NCBI GenBank assembly: GCA_905221615.1
Contig: CAJNDT010005996.1
Location: forward strand, 1 to 64,000
Direction of reading: 5' to 3'
Origin: Symbiodinium sp. CCMP2592
Taxonomy: Eukaryota; Sar; Dinophyceae; Suessiales; Symbiodiniaceae
Length of the DNA: 64,000 bases
Each line of letters starts with the position of its first letter. Position 1 is the stretch's first letter. Of this stretch, positions 11,991 through 23,330 are shown in pieces. A model generated the notes under the pieces. That model had not been told where the DNA came from. It did not search any database and saw only the letters and a program-made list of their open reading frames with translations. A program made the translations under genes and the position numbers.

Positions 11991-13814
11991 CCGGAGAGCG
12001 GCAAGAGTGAAGGAGGCCAAAATTCTACAACCACTGAACTGGTGACGTGGATGGGACTTGGCAGCCCGATGAATTTGCATCCAGAACATCGAGTCTGTTT
12101 TGGGTTGACGGGTCATGCTGATAGGAAACCAAAGCAGGACTGCAAGGTCTTCTTTGGAGCGCTTCACAGCCCTGCTCTGCGCATGACCACCGGACAGGGA
12201 AACACTGCCCGACCTGCTAGTTGCTGAGCCACCCTTCATCCTATGGCAACCTCTTCAGCCTGGATAGGGGTGCAACCGAGCTCGCACTGACCCGATCGAA
12301 ACCAAGCACTCTCCCTGCGGTCTCAGCTAAGGCACAATCATCTGAGGCCTTCGTGACCGTTGCTCGGACCGATTCCGGAACCAGGGCAGCAACCGAAGAT
12401 TGGCTCATGGCTTCCTCAAGGGCCGGTTAAGCTCAAAGAGATATTGAGATGTCATGGAGTCATGGAGATCTACACTGAGCTCACACTGCATGATCATTAG
12501 TATAGGTGCTAGTAATATTCCTGCCGATCTCGACTACTTCTCTATCTTCTCTTTCTGTGTCTTTATCCAGCTACAGCACGGCCTATGCCGGGTATCCCTG
12601 TTCAGCTGCAGTCAGGAGCCTTGCCCGAAGCCAAGATCCTATGCTGTAAACCCAGATAGCCTTACAAATTCTTCCCGAAACATCCCGCCGGTGGCCGTCC
12701 TTCGCCTGTTTCAGCCCCTTGCAAAGGATAGGGTCAGGGCCCTGCAACTCAACCACGACACCCACCTGGACTTTGCGTTGGTTCTTCGTGCTGGGGCCCT
12801 CGAATACCACATCCGCAGGGGATATGGTGGGGGACAGTGGTCCAGCACACGAGGATTTATATAGCTATGGGTATGATGGGCTCCAGGCCTACGCTAATTC
12901 GATGGGGTCTTATGCATGGCTTCTGTTAAAGGGTCTGCATGCAAGGGTTTGGGGAAGGGGGTGGGGAGGGTATGTAGATGAGAAAGCTGAGCTCAACTTG
13001 GCTTGCACTTATAGTTGCACCTTAGGCAGGTATGGGTATGGAAATCAGAAAACTGAGCTGAAGATGTGCGGAGTTGGCTTGCACCTACGAAAGGCTCTCC
13101 TAGTGACTGTGTAGGTTCCGTATGTATCGACAGAGACCACAAAAACCTTTGCAACATAGAGCCGGCATCGAGTGAATCCTATCTGAAACAGAAAGTTCCC
13201 AGGCACGCTCTTTCCAAGTGCGAACATCAGAACCGTCAGGGGCTACAGCACTGTTGACTTGACTGGGACAGATCTACAAGATTTTCGCATCTAGACCCAA
13301 AGTCCCAAAGTTCAGCAACTTCGAGATCCAGCTGTGCAGTGCAAGAAACAAGAGGCACACCCTGCCCCATCATCCACCGAAGGAGGATTTCCGAATCTAC
13401 CAAATCAGGAGACTGCTTCACGTGCATACATGTCGATGTACTAGTACACTTCAGTGTCACCTCTCATGTTCTATGATATACGATACAGATGTGCATTTGC
13501 AAAGGTGTATGTATGGGTACACATGCACCTGTATGTGCGCATGGTTGACTTAGGTTATACTATGTCATGTATTTACGTCTGTATGTGTGTATGTGCATAT
13601 TTGTATGTAATCTCCATACGTATGTCCTTATATATGTATATATGTATATATGTATATACAAATGCATACACAGACATATTGCATATATTGTATGTATTAA
13701 TTACGTATAATTACGTAGTATACATGTATTATATGTGTATGTATGTATACCTATACATATATGGTGGATGTATACATACATATGTATGTGCAACTGAGAT
13801 TTTGAGCACGCGAC
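11991..13814. other. Large intron of the CRT-like gene
   Basis: Lies between two exons of the CRT-like gene on the minus strand. It contains a (TATG/ATAC)n-rich stretch at about 13,500-13,790. Other open frames (for example 12,454-12,864 plus) show no recognisable domain. Confidence 0.5.
13500..13790. repeat. Degenerate (TATG)n / (ATAC)n microsatellite
   Basis: Alternating TGTATG, ATATGTAT and CATACATA motifs over about 290 bp. The 126-codon open frame it produces, rich in Tyr, Val, Cys and Met, is a by-product of the repeat. Confidence 0.85.
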
Positions 13815-13903
13815 GAGGCAGGCACAAAGGATGAGGCTGATTCCGGCATAGTGGACCATCTTGTAACGGGTCTTCAGGTAGAAGAAGGCGATAAAGGCCT
13901 GGT
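13815..13903 (-). CDS. CRT-like transporter, internal exon (TM4 end/TM5 start)
   Basis: The minus strand reads AFIAFFYLKTRYKMVHYAGI followed by SLILCA: a hydrophobic helix, a basic turn and another helix. It is comparable to the LILRYRYHLYNYLG region of CRT proteins. An acceptor is plausible at AACCAG/GCC (about 13,903); the 5' codons could instead extend to about 13,915. It lies in the correct order between the preceding (14,003-14,090) and following (11,020-11,990) exons. Boundaries are by eye. Confidence 0.55.
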
Positions 13904-14002
13904 TGCAGAAGTGATACCCTAACTTCTAAAGGACACACCTAGGCTCCTACGCCCCCCCCTAATCGCAAAAACATCCCAAGCCCGAAACGATGAGGTGTGA
14001 AC

Positions 14003-14090
14003 CGAGAAGCGGTGAAGAGTACGTTCAAGTTGTTCAGCGGCGTCTGCAGTACCATCGGAATGAAAGGACCGGGTGGTGCCTGGTCGCTCT
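14003..14090 (-). CDS. CRT-like transporter, internal exon (TM4)
   Basis: The minus strand encodes PPGPFIPMVLQTPLNNLNVL followed by FTA. The PG...VLQ...N pattern is the one seen at the fourth helix of CRT proteins, where a Pro-Gly turn leads into a helix with Leu-Gln. Exon limits are uncertain. A further piece with TM3 character (ACAAVLDC) is visible at about 14,570-14,612 on the same strand but is too short to list separately. Confidence 0.5.
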
Positions 14091-14970
14091 CAGATGGGGT
14101 AGACTGGCCAGGTATGGATTTGATACGCGGAAGGTCATTGCTGCTACCTGGGTTTGTCCATCCAAGTTGCTATGACAGCGTCGGTGAGACTCTTTATCCG
14201 GCTTGCGTAATGACATCAGGCCACTTGCGACATTCCTGCGACACACCTCTCGCGTCCAGACATGGCAGGTATCTGTCGTGGACCTAACGATGCAATTCAT
14301 CGGCGAGCCCGGAATTCCCGAAACCCCGCACAACCTCCGGAATCGTGGCCGGGATGCGCTGACGATGGCATTCAACTGGTCCCAGAAAGCAAACCTGGAT
14401 ACTCAAAGCAGAGAGACCGCTTCCGAAAGTAGGGTCGTTTCTTCTCGGGATGCCCTCTGAATGCCCTCTGGATGCCATTGCAATGTGCAGAACATAAGAT
14501 CTGCCAGCCTAACGTGAGGCATTCTTTCGTCAGGGAAGAGGCAAATGCCAAAGAAGCTTGAATGCCGAGCGTCTGGGCAATCCAGCACTGCGGCACAGGC
14601 CCCTGCGAGGAAGCCCTGGCAACGGAAAAGACTCAGGATGCGTGACTGTTCGCCTCTTGGCATTCTGTGCTCAAGTAGCCGCGACTCGCCTTGGGCTGAA
14701 GGGAGAGAACCACCTGCAAGGAGGCTTGCTGCCAAGAGGGGAGGAGAGTGCGATCAATGCAACGGTCGTACAACTCAACGTGGAACCAGTAAGGCCAGAT
14801 ATGATATGTCGAAGAAGTAGAGAGCTCCGTATGCTCATAGATAGTTGCAAGATTCCGAAACCTCCTTCACTCCTCAAGGGGTCAACCGGCACCGTGGAGA
14901 TGCAGAGAAACTGTGCTTCGAGAGTCCATCGAGGTTGCCAGCAAGGTACTAGCAAGCTCAATGTTTGTAA

Positions 14971-15048
14971 TATAGGGGCCTGGTTCCGTGTCATAATTAT
15001 AGTGTAACGGGCCCCAAAACCCCATTCTAATTATTAAGGCCCCTATAT
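14971..15048. mobile_element. MITE family 2 (TAGGGGCC), intronic copy
   Basis: Begins TATAGGGGCC and ends GGCCCCTATA, with the internal family motifs ATAATTATAGT and CCCCAAAACCCCATTCTAAT. It lies immediately downstream of the TM2 exon of the CRT-like gene, so it is inside an intron. Confidence 0.7.
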
Positions 15049-15074
15049 CAAGTCGACATGTTGACCCAAGAGCC

Positions 15075-15205
15075 CGGAACCCGGGGCGCCTCATGTTGAA
15101 GGACTTGTCGCCGTCGAGGTAGCGTTTGCGGGCAAGGTACCCGAGAGAGACGAAGAAACACATGAGCTGCACCATCGGGGGCCAGTAGAGGCTCATGACG
15201 ATGCC
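15075..15205 (-). CDS. CRT-like transporter, internal exon (TM2)
   Basis: The minus strand encodes IVMSLYWPPMVQLMCFFVSL, then GYLARKRYLDGDKSFNMR: one membrane helix followed by a basic loop ending in a K-S-F-N motif. CRT proteins carry a closely similar R-S-F-N motif after TM2. An acceptor is plausible at CCAG/GCATCGTC (about 15,205). The 3' end probably lies near the FNMR codons, just before the intronic MITE. Confidence 0.6.
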
Positions 15206-15605
15206 TGGACCAGGTGTTTCGTGGGGTCTCAAAGAAGCCTGGTCCCACGCCAGGCTATGTTTCACGAGGTGTATGTGGAACAAGAAAGGGAGGAATGAGG
15301 AACCCTGGATTTTGTGAGTCCTTAATTATACTTGTGAACGAATCAGGCTTGTCGCAGACATGCGAAGCATCGGGTGCAATTCAACTGGAGGAGGGAACTT
15401 TCCTGTAGGGCAGTACATCGCGAAGCACAGGTTCTCTTCGGATGTGAATCTGTACCGTTATCTACAAGCAATGCTAGAATGCTAGAAGTCCCGTCACCGA
15501 GGCTTCCGACGCCAGTTAGGGCTTCAAGGAAAAGTATTCTGATTCTGACATAAGACATAAGCACACTAGCCAGCGGTGGAACAGCAAAGCATCACCAAGA
15601 TGGGC

Positions 15606-15734
15606 CTGTATAGTTCTGCATGGATTTCTGCACTCTGTAGAGGAAGATGCGATCCATGGCCCGGATCAAGACAAAGAGCACGAACACAACCGGAATCAAC
15701 ATCTTCCTCAGAGCCAGGTCGGCGCACAATTGTG
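15606..15734 (-). CDS. CRT-like transporter, early exon (TM1)
   Basis: The minus strand encodes LALRKMLIPVVFVLFVLIRA then MDRIFLYRVQKSMQNYT. This corresponds to the first helix of CRT proteins followed by the R-x-L-x-x-x-x-N-Y segment. A plausible acceptor is CTCGACAG at about 15,735, and a plausible donor follows ACTATACAG with GC rather than GT; GC donors are common in dinoflagellates. The initiator exon was not identified; an open frame continues to about 15,945 but lacks family similarity. Confidence 0.6.
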
Positions 15735-16078
15735 CTGTCGAGTTGGCGCTTAGAAGCAGCGATACAGATTGGGCAGGGGTTCTGCCTTGATTAAAGAAAC
15801 CGCCTCGGGGCAAAGTGCCAAGACACCGCGTTAGCCATGCACCACGTCCGACAGTTAGCAGGAAACGAAACAGAAACCCAAACTCGCCAAGCTTTGCGAA
15901 AGGCGGCTCTTTGAAGGTCTTCTGCGCCGCATTCTTTCCTGCCAAGGGGTTGCGTCAGGGCCGGCAACTTTAGCAACGAGGGTCGCGGACTGTTCTTCCT
16001 TAAGTCGGCCATGGGGTTCCCTCTAAAGGGCTCTATATAATTATAAGGGTTACAAAAACAGATCTTTCAGGGTACTAT

Positions 16079-16184
16079 AATACAGGGGCCTTGATAATTC
16101 GAATAGGGTTTTGGGGCCCCCTTATATGATAATTATCATAAGGAACCCCCAAAAGAGTATTGCAACTATTTAGGCCCCTATAGT
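16079..16184. mobile_element. MITE family 2, long copy
   Basis: About 105 bp: ACAGGGGCCTTGATAATTCG at the left, internal AATAGGGTTTTGGGG and ATAAGGAACCCCCAAAAGAG, and TTTAGGCCCCTATAG at the right. It is one of the best copies for defining the family. Confidence 0.75.
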
Positions 16185-16473
16185 ATATGCCCTAAGGCAC
16201 CTCGTGATTTGTGTGCCGTTTCAGAGCAAAAAAACAACCAGCACGTAGCCAGGGAGTGACAGCAACGGATGGATGGGGGCCGCTCGAATGCTCAAAAACA
16301 ATCAACTGCAACACGCCAGCATTGTCAGTGCCGTTGAAGCTTGTACGTCAAAGGGCAGGCTACGTGTGGAACACACAACAACAAGAAAAAAACAACCCAC
16401 GACCTAGACGGCCTAGATCTGAAGCCCCTGACTTAAACCCTAAACCCGGAACACCCCAAAGCCACAACACCCT

Positions 16474-16549
16474 AATATAGGGGCCTTATAGACTTCAACT
16501 ATAATAGGGATCCCCCAATATAGTATAGGTAATTATATTATGGACCCTT
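16474..16549. mobile_element. MITE family 2, short copy
   Basis: Starts ATATAGGGGCCTTATAGA and ends TAATTATATTATGGACCC, with internal GGGATCCCCCAATATAG. It is a shortened relative of the copy at 16,079. Confidence 0.55.
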
Positions 16550-16714
16550 TTTTAAATCCCTAAAGATCCCAAAGTCTTCAGCTTTGCACAAAACCCCGGA
16601 GACAGAAGGCGCCTAAGTCGTCATCCTCAGAGACCTCCTGGGCTTCCAACGCCCGAAAGCCTGTGGATTTTCACGCTTTGTTGGGGGTTGTCGGGCTCAG
16701 GGTTCTTAGGGTGT

Positions 16715-16826
16715 ACTTGGAGGATCATGGGACTTAGTAAGTAGGGTGAAAAGTACCCTAATTGGATTATAACTGTACTTACCTTGCTTATAACCCCAGT
16801 TATCAAGTCCCACGATCCTTTAAGTA
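16715..16826. mobile_element. MITE family 3 (GGATCATGGGACTTAG), copy 1
   Basis: About 112 bp with long inverted ends: ACTTGGAGGATCATGGGACT at the left, and at the right the complement of the same motif (AAGTCCCACGATCCTTTAAGT). A GTAAGT lies just inside the left end and CCCCAGTTATCAAG just inside the right end. No coding capacity. Confidence 0.8.
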
Positions 16827-17559
16827 AGGCTTCTGGGCTTGGTTTGGAGTTTAAGCGTTAAGGTGTTCGGATTTATCCTTTGGCTTTGCGGTTTATAGGA
16901 TGCAGTGCATATGAGAATCAGGATGTTTGGGAACAGCGGATGCACTAACCGGTGGATGGCAACACTATCGGGCCTAAATAGTCAGGGGGGGTACTGTACT
17001 ATAACTAAAACCTAAAAACCCTAAGGAACAGCATTGGTGACTTATTCAGACCCACATCTTGCGAGGCCTGGGGCCCAGCCCCGAGAGTGGGGATCCAGGC
17101 TGCCATGCAGCATCTTCATCGCTGAGTCTTGGGGACTTGTTTCGACTGTGTCCAAACGCTAGACCCCAATCCGTTTAGGGTTTCCTTGAAGCTTGCACCC
17201 TGCAACCTTGCGGACCCCGAGGGAAATCTTCTATGTGGTGAGCGGTCTTGTTTCAGCATCCCGCAAAATGCCGAAGTAATATAGGCCCGACGCAGCGCTC
17301 TTGTAATCTTGGGACCCCGAGCCTGAACCTGACACCGCCCAGAGCCTAAATCCGCAACCCCCAAACTTCAAACCCCAAATCTCCAAAAAAACCTCTTCAC
17401 CTCAAACCCCCTGTTTGAACCCTACACGGCCCTTTGTTGAACCCTACACTGCCCTTTTTGAACCCCGGTAACCCCTCTCTGAACCCTAAATAAAAGGCTC
17501 TTGTTGACACCTAGGCGGCCCTAAATCCTAGGTCCGCATGGGGCGAGGCGGGCCTTGAG

Positions 17560-17760
17560 CGGCCTCTTTTGCTGCCCGCGACATGGCGTTGCAGCGGGGG
17601 GCAGGGCGTCTGTCTCGGGCCTGAAGAAGACGGTTTAGGGTGTTGGCTGTAGGACTCAGGGTTTAGGAGTTTAAGGTTTAGGGATGTTTAGGGTTTAGGG
17701 TTAGTCGGGTAGTTTTAAATTTAAGGCTTTCGGGTTGAAGGTTTCGGAGTTCAGGGAGCT
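17560..17760. repeat. Degenerate telomere-like (TTTAGGG) patch
   Basis: Several TTTAGGG and near-TTTAGGG words (GGTTTAGGGATGTTTAGGG, GGTTTAGGGTTAG) over about 130 bp, clearest at 17,630-17,715. The motif matches the Arabidopsis-type telomere repeat also used by dinoflagellates. Confidence 0.6.
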
Positions 17761-17991
17761 CAACGTCAAGGCTGCTTCCAAGGCTCCTTGGCATCATCCT
17801 TGCCCGAAAACAAGAAAGAACAAAAGAACCAAGTCCAAGATCCTCCAAACAGGATCTTGGCCTTACTTACTCCGCGTGCCCCTGGCCTGAGACTCGAAAA
17901 GCCCACTGAACTCAAGGGTGCGGCTTCACTGACGATTTTCCAGGACCCAAGAGCATGCGGTCAAGGCTCGCCTCCTATCTTTCCTCAAAAT

Positions 17992-18060
17992 TTCCGCAAG
18001 GACTCACCACGAGAAGAGCTCCCCAGAATAAAATCATGAACACGACGGTAGCACTCCGAA
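17992..18060 (-). CDS. Exon-like fragment with one membrane helix
   Basis: The minus strand reads RLSIRSATVVFMILFWGALL and ends at a consensus-like donor, GTGAGT. The composition resembles a helix of a multi-pass transporter, but no partner exon was recognised nearby, so the gene is unidentified. It could be chance. Confidence 0.22.
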
Positions 18061-20701
18061 TGCTGAGACGCGTGGAGGAAGTGTAAAGCAAAGGGCTCGT
18101 GGAGCAACCCTGCTGGAAAGCATCGCTACATTGCTGCTTCCCCACTTCCCATCTGATGTGTTTGAGGTCAATGGATGGCGAGTCAACAACCATAAAGAAC
18201 CTGTTTCCACTGACGATTCCGACGGGCAAGCGGCAAATCAGTAATAAATGGGCTTCTGATGACGGCGGGTCCTTTCCGAGCTTCGCAAGTGCCGTCTCGA
18301 TCCTACGCCCACCTTGTGAAGGACAGCCCTTCATCGTCCAAGTGTGAGTTTCAGAGCTGCAGCTGCACCATGCAATCACAGCTTCCTTCAGCAATACTTC
18401 ACATGCCGCACTTTGGGAGAATCGAACACTGGGCAAACCTTCTTTAGAGTTGCCGGTCATCTGCGTGCTTCCGACACCCGGATTCAATCTTTCGGAGACT
18501 AATACATAGGCCTTATAATGGTTACCTAGACGACAGTATTGCGGGGGTTCCTTGTTCTAATTCTTACAGGGGCCTCTATTACCGAAGACCCCGCCCTTGA
18601 GACTTCAGCAACTCTTGGAAGGCCTCCCAAGCTGTATAAGAAGAAAATAGCCTGTTTACAAGCCCCACCAGGTGGCAGCGCCAAAGAATGTGGGTGCTCA
18701 GGGTTTGCAGAAGCATGCAAGAGATTTCCACACATGATCTTGCGCTGCGCTATGGACATGAATGGGAAGAGGTGACTGCAAAGATGAAAGCAGGCTTTGC
18801 GGCAAGTCCAGGTGTCAACGTTCATTCTCTCAGAGCATGAAGGTGTCAGTGTCAAGTGTCATTCACGGTCAGTGTGTACTGCATTGACGAAAGGAAAGAG
18901 CTTGAGTTTCCACACAACTACCTCACGATACTCAGCCAGGTTCCATGCAGTTGAGACTTCCATGAAGTTGAGACCATGCATGAGCGACGCACTACCTTTC
19001 TCTGGCCTGAGACTTGGTACCAAACGAAACGGGGCAAACAGGTGCTTCCATGAATACCAGGCATGTATTGCGCGCAAATGAAGGCCTGAGCACACACCTG
19101 CGCCTGGGGGGCCCCCTCCCTCCACCGTGTTGGTGAAAGGAACGGGGCACTAGATCCCCGAATCTGCAAGCACGTCGTGAAGCGATGAATTTATCTTGAG
19201 GAGTTGTCGCGGTGGTTCTGGATTACAGCCTACAGGAATAGGCAGGATGTAAGGCGTGCGTGTGGGCAACACCCTGTCAATGCCACGGACAGAACATTCA
19301 TCGACTTATTGCTGGTGTTAACGTCATCGACATGGTCATTACTGGTACTAAGGGCTCGCTGACTATGAACTATGGTCCAGATCATTTCATTTGTCAGTAT
19401 ACGTGTGCTTGTGTAGCTCTTTCGGTACTATTGTGCTGTTGGCGCTTCGGGTCTCGCAGTGCTCCGGATGAGCTCCGGCGTAAGGCCTCAAGTTGGCGAC
19501 AAGTCCTTCTATCATCCATCATGTAAGGTCGGGGTTCGGTAGTTAAGGCAGTCTATCAGCCTTGAGAGCTCCGAAGTTATCAAAGCCCCCAAGTCGACGT
19601 GAATGCTTCGGGGCCTGAACTAGGACTCACCAGTCCAGACTCTGCCTTCAGAGAAGCGCAGAGCGGCAAGACATGTGCACTTGCTGGCGGTCTCTCAAGG
19701 GGTCTCCAAAGAGGAGCTTCCGGTATGCCTACGACGTACTAGTTTCATCCAAACCGCTGGGCTTGCGAAATCGTGCGTCTCTGTTTATCCTCATCACCCA
19801 ACGAGAGTCACGTCATGTAGAGCGTGGCGACAAAGACGGGACAAAGACGGCTGAAAACTTTGGGTCTTGAGTTTCGTCACACTATCCTGCAGAAGCTGTC
19901 GTTCTACTTGAAGAAGTGAGAGGGGCAGTGTATGATCGGCAACCATGGTTTTGCAGCTTTCTGACGGCACTGTACCTGTCACTGTCGATGCTGGTGACCT
20001 AGGGTGCACGTGTAACAGTGCAAGGCGTGGAAGAGCATATACCTGCTGAGCGAAAAAGTCACAACAGCTGTTGTCCAGCGAAGTTCGGGTAGCCGTACTA
20101 TTCGACAAACCAGATTCCCAGTGGCCGCCTCCTAACCAAAGTCAGCATGGTATATGCTGTGCCTCTGGTTCTCAGGCATTCCCACCCTCAACTTCCAACT
20201 TCAGTTTCATTCAGGACTCCTGGGGTGAGTTGCCTGGATCGCTAAGTATGGAGCAGCATTGGCGAAACAAAGAGGTGGTGGCTGTATTTGCCTTACCACC
20301 GAACGGGCTCTTCCTGAATATCTGGTGGCTGGCATTCAAAGTTGCCAGCAGCTTCGGCGACTGTGGGCTGCTGGAATGTCCACTGTGCTTCAATGATCAG
20401 AACCCGATCAGTAAGAGAGGCTTGCGATAAGAACGTGACAACGAGGTCGTGCTTGCGCTTTGCGAATCTACTGGGCACAGCTGTTTCCGCACATCCCATC
20501 TGCAGCACGAGATTTCCAGAGCAGCAACTCACGCTTGCACCTCCTACTACTGATCCAGCACACGGCTGCAGCGCTGCGTTCTTTCGTGCCGCAGCCTCCG
20601 CGTTTCGAGAAACATGGGTCAGCTGTGGATGTAGGGCTACCACAGAAGGCGCATGTCGGAACACGGAGGCCCGTGGGTATTCGAACCAGAGCCCTTCCCA
20701 C

Positions 20702-20823
20702 TTGGAGGATCATGGGACTTAGCAAGTAGGGTTATAAGTACCTTAATTAAGGTTATATGTACTTATAGGTGTAGTTAGTTACCTTACTGATGACCCCAAT
20801 TACTAAGTCCCATGATCCTTTAG
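20702..20823. mobile_element. MITE family 3, copy 2
   Basis: About 122 bp. The left end is TTGGAGGATCATGGGACTTA and the right end is the complement, reading ACTAAGTCCCATGATCCTTT. The two ends match almost perfectly over about 20 bp. The centre (TACCTTAATTAAGGTTATAT) is itself nearly palindromic, so a single strand could fold into one long hairpin. Confidence 0.85.
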
Positions 20824-21779
20824 CACTCTTCAAGCACAGTTGCAGGCGGTAGTCCACAGCTTTCCGGGAAGACTCGGAGATTTTGACGACTCGATGTAGG
20901 TTTGGCGGTCTTCATCCTGCAACGCGGCCTGGGCCTGTGTACAGCAGTTTCGTCGCAAATCAAAAGCAGAGATCGAATGCAATTCGGGAGCTCTGCCAGC
21001 ACAGTTCTGCCAAGGTTCCCATGCCCACGTAGGACACTTCCACAAACTGGTGCAATTACTATTGCACATGGCGCTGGGAGGGAGGACAACAGTCACCGTC
21101 CAATCACGGATGGCTGACTATACTTATTCGGGCTGGCACACGCTACATGAGTTGCTAGGCTCTGCCGAGTAATATTTTCGGTGCAGCTTCCAGAGGAAGT
21201 TGTACGCAGAGCTGGCAGCGCTAAAGTAAAACCTGCATATGTCCGCCTGCCAGCCGAGTCCACTCTACTCTGACCCCTAGAGCCAGCAAACCCAATGACA
21301 AGATGCCGACGGTGGGCAGGAAGCAGCTCACAAATCGAACCTTGAGGATTAGCAGCCGTGGTGCCAAAGTGAAGCATGGGACATGGCACAGCTGAGAAAT
21401 CAAAGCGAGAGCCGACGAGGCAATCTAGCAAAGCGTTGAGGGCTCAAACCCTTTGAGTACTGGTAGTTCAGGTGGGTTCAAGAGTGAAGTTGCCCGGTGT
21501 TTTTCTCAAGAGCAGCTAAAGGTAATTGCTAGAATCTGGTAATGCCTGCCTCCTCAGGACCAATCAAAGACCCTTCAGAATAATCCGTGGGCTTCATACT
21601 TCAAGCCTTGACTAGTTCAGCAGTCACAGCTTAGGGCCTAGGGTTTAGGGGACGGTATACGAAGCTGCATAGCGGGATGCCAGCGATTGTCTCGTCTGCC
21701 CCTCTGAGTTCCGAGAGGGATCTTGCGCAACCCAACAGCCACGACCCCACATTCAGAATGAGTTGCAAGAAACACAACG
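20824..21779. other. Non-coding interval
   Basis: Near-balanced composition with several short open frames on both strands. None has a recognisable domain or convincing splice context. One TTTAGGG word lies at about 21,644. No gene is supported. Confidence 0.4.
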
Positions 21780-22285
21780 CACAAACAAACACACGCTCAC
21801 ACAAACACAAACACACACACACACATCTCTGTACATGCACATTTGTATATAGATATAGATATACATGTTTTAATACGTACATACATACCAACCTACCTCC
21901 TACGTACATATGTACATACATGTGCACACACACACACACACACACGCGATCAATCAAACAAGCATACATACAAACAACACAACAAAGTGTGAACAAACAC
22001 ACTGACTCACACACCCACATGAACACACAGAGAACACAACCAAGCAAACAGTCAACCACACAATCACACATGCAGCCAAGCCAGCAAACAAACAAGCCAA
22101 ACCAACCAACCAACTCATCAACCAACCAACCAACCAAACAAACAGACAAAACCATGCGCACACACACACACAGACAAACACAAACAAACAAGCAAACAAA
22201 CACAAAAACCAAACAGAAACATAACCAAGCACGCAAGCACGCTAACAAGCAAGCAAACAAACAAGCAAACAAACAAGCCCACAAA

Positions 22286-22323
<38 letters not shown>

Positions 22324-22625
22324 AACACACCAAACAACCAACCACGCGACCAAGCAACAACACAAACACATAAAGAAACAACCGAACAGGCTAATAAGCC
22401 CACGCACAAGGAACACAAGCAACCAAACACACGAACAAGCAACAACAGAACCAACAATTGCCAAGTAACCAAGAAACCAAACAAATAAGAACACCGAAGC
22501 AAACAGACAAACATACAACTAAACACACAAACATACAAGCTACAAATCAAACAAATAAGCAAAGACAACACAAACAATGATACAAACAAACACACACGCA
22601 CACAAACACACAAACAAGCAATAAC

Positions 22626-22656
<31 letters not shown>

Positions 22657-22800
22657 CGCACGCACAACAAACAAACAACCGAACAAACAAACCTCGTGCG
22701 CACACGCACACACAAGGGTACATGTGTGTGTGTGTGTGTGCAAAAATGCATAGGTACATATCCACACACACACACACACACACAGCTCAGAAAACAGGCG
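21780..22800. repeat. About 1 kb degenerate CA/ACAA simple-sequence region
   Basis: Continuous A/C-biased simple sequence made of (CA)n, (ACAA)n, (CAAG)n and (CCAA)n with short ATAC interruptions near 21,840-21,930. Open frames of up to 229 codons on both strands, rich in Cys, Val and Phe or in Thr, His and Gln, are produced by the repeat and are not genes. Confidence 0.92.
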
Positions 22801-22865
22801 ACAGCGCCTGATTGCTGTAGCCCCAGGTCCCCATGCCATAGCCCTACAGGGAAGGGGGTCGCTCA

Positions 22866-23330
22866 GAAGCCACGGCAGAGGAGTTCGCGGCTGGCTTCAA
22901 GAAGACGGTGGCATTCCAGGTGCGCACCATCAAGCTGAGCAGAGGCTCGTCAGGCGGCCATGTTGAGGAGGACACGCTCGCATGCCACACAGTAGAGGAG
23001 TTTGGGACTGGTTCCAGACTTGCGCTTTCAAGCAGAACATCAGGGGCTCGTCAACAGAGGGCATCTGGATCATCACACGGAAAGCTGGCATACATTGCAC
23101 TTCACGTGATGTGATGGCGCTCATGGGCGAGTGTCACACGCTGTGCAAGTTGGCCATGTTGAACACTGGTATGGACAACACACTCGCATACTACACGGTA
23201 GAGGAGTTTGCGGGTGACTCCAAGAAGACGGAGGCCTTGCAGGTGCGCGTCTTCAAGCAGAGCTGAGGCTCGTCAAGCGAGGACATCCGCATCATGGAAC
23301 TGAGAGCTGGCAACTCTGCAAGTCCTACGG
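22866..23330 (+). pseudogene. Degraded tandem-repeat coding remnant
   Basis: Three related blocks start at about 22,873, 22,991 and 23,200. Each reads like (T/A)VEEF...SKKT...LQVR(V/T)..K.S.GSS, with a shared tail EDIRIMELRAG visible in the third. The frames differ between blocks and there is a TGA after the third KQS. This looks like a dead fragment of a protein built from repeats of some 40-70 residues. The family is not recognised. Confidence 0.4.

Noticed and set aside
20660-20690. GTATTCGAACC, resembling a tRNA T arm
   Set aside because: No cloverleaf could be formed with the flanking sequence.
21631-22781. Long open frames of 179-229 codons rich in Cys/Val/Phe (minus) or Thr/His/Gln (plus)
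   Set aside because: They are translations of a CA/ACAA simple-sequence region, open on both strands, with no domain.
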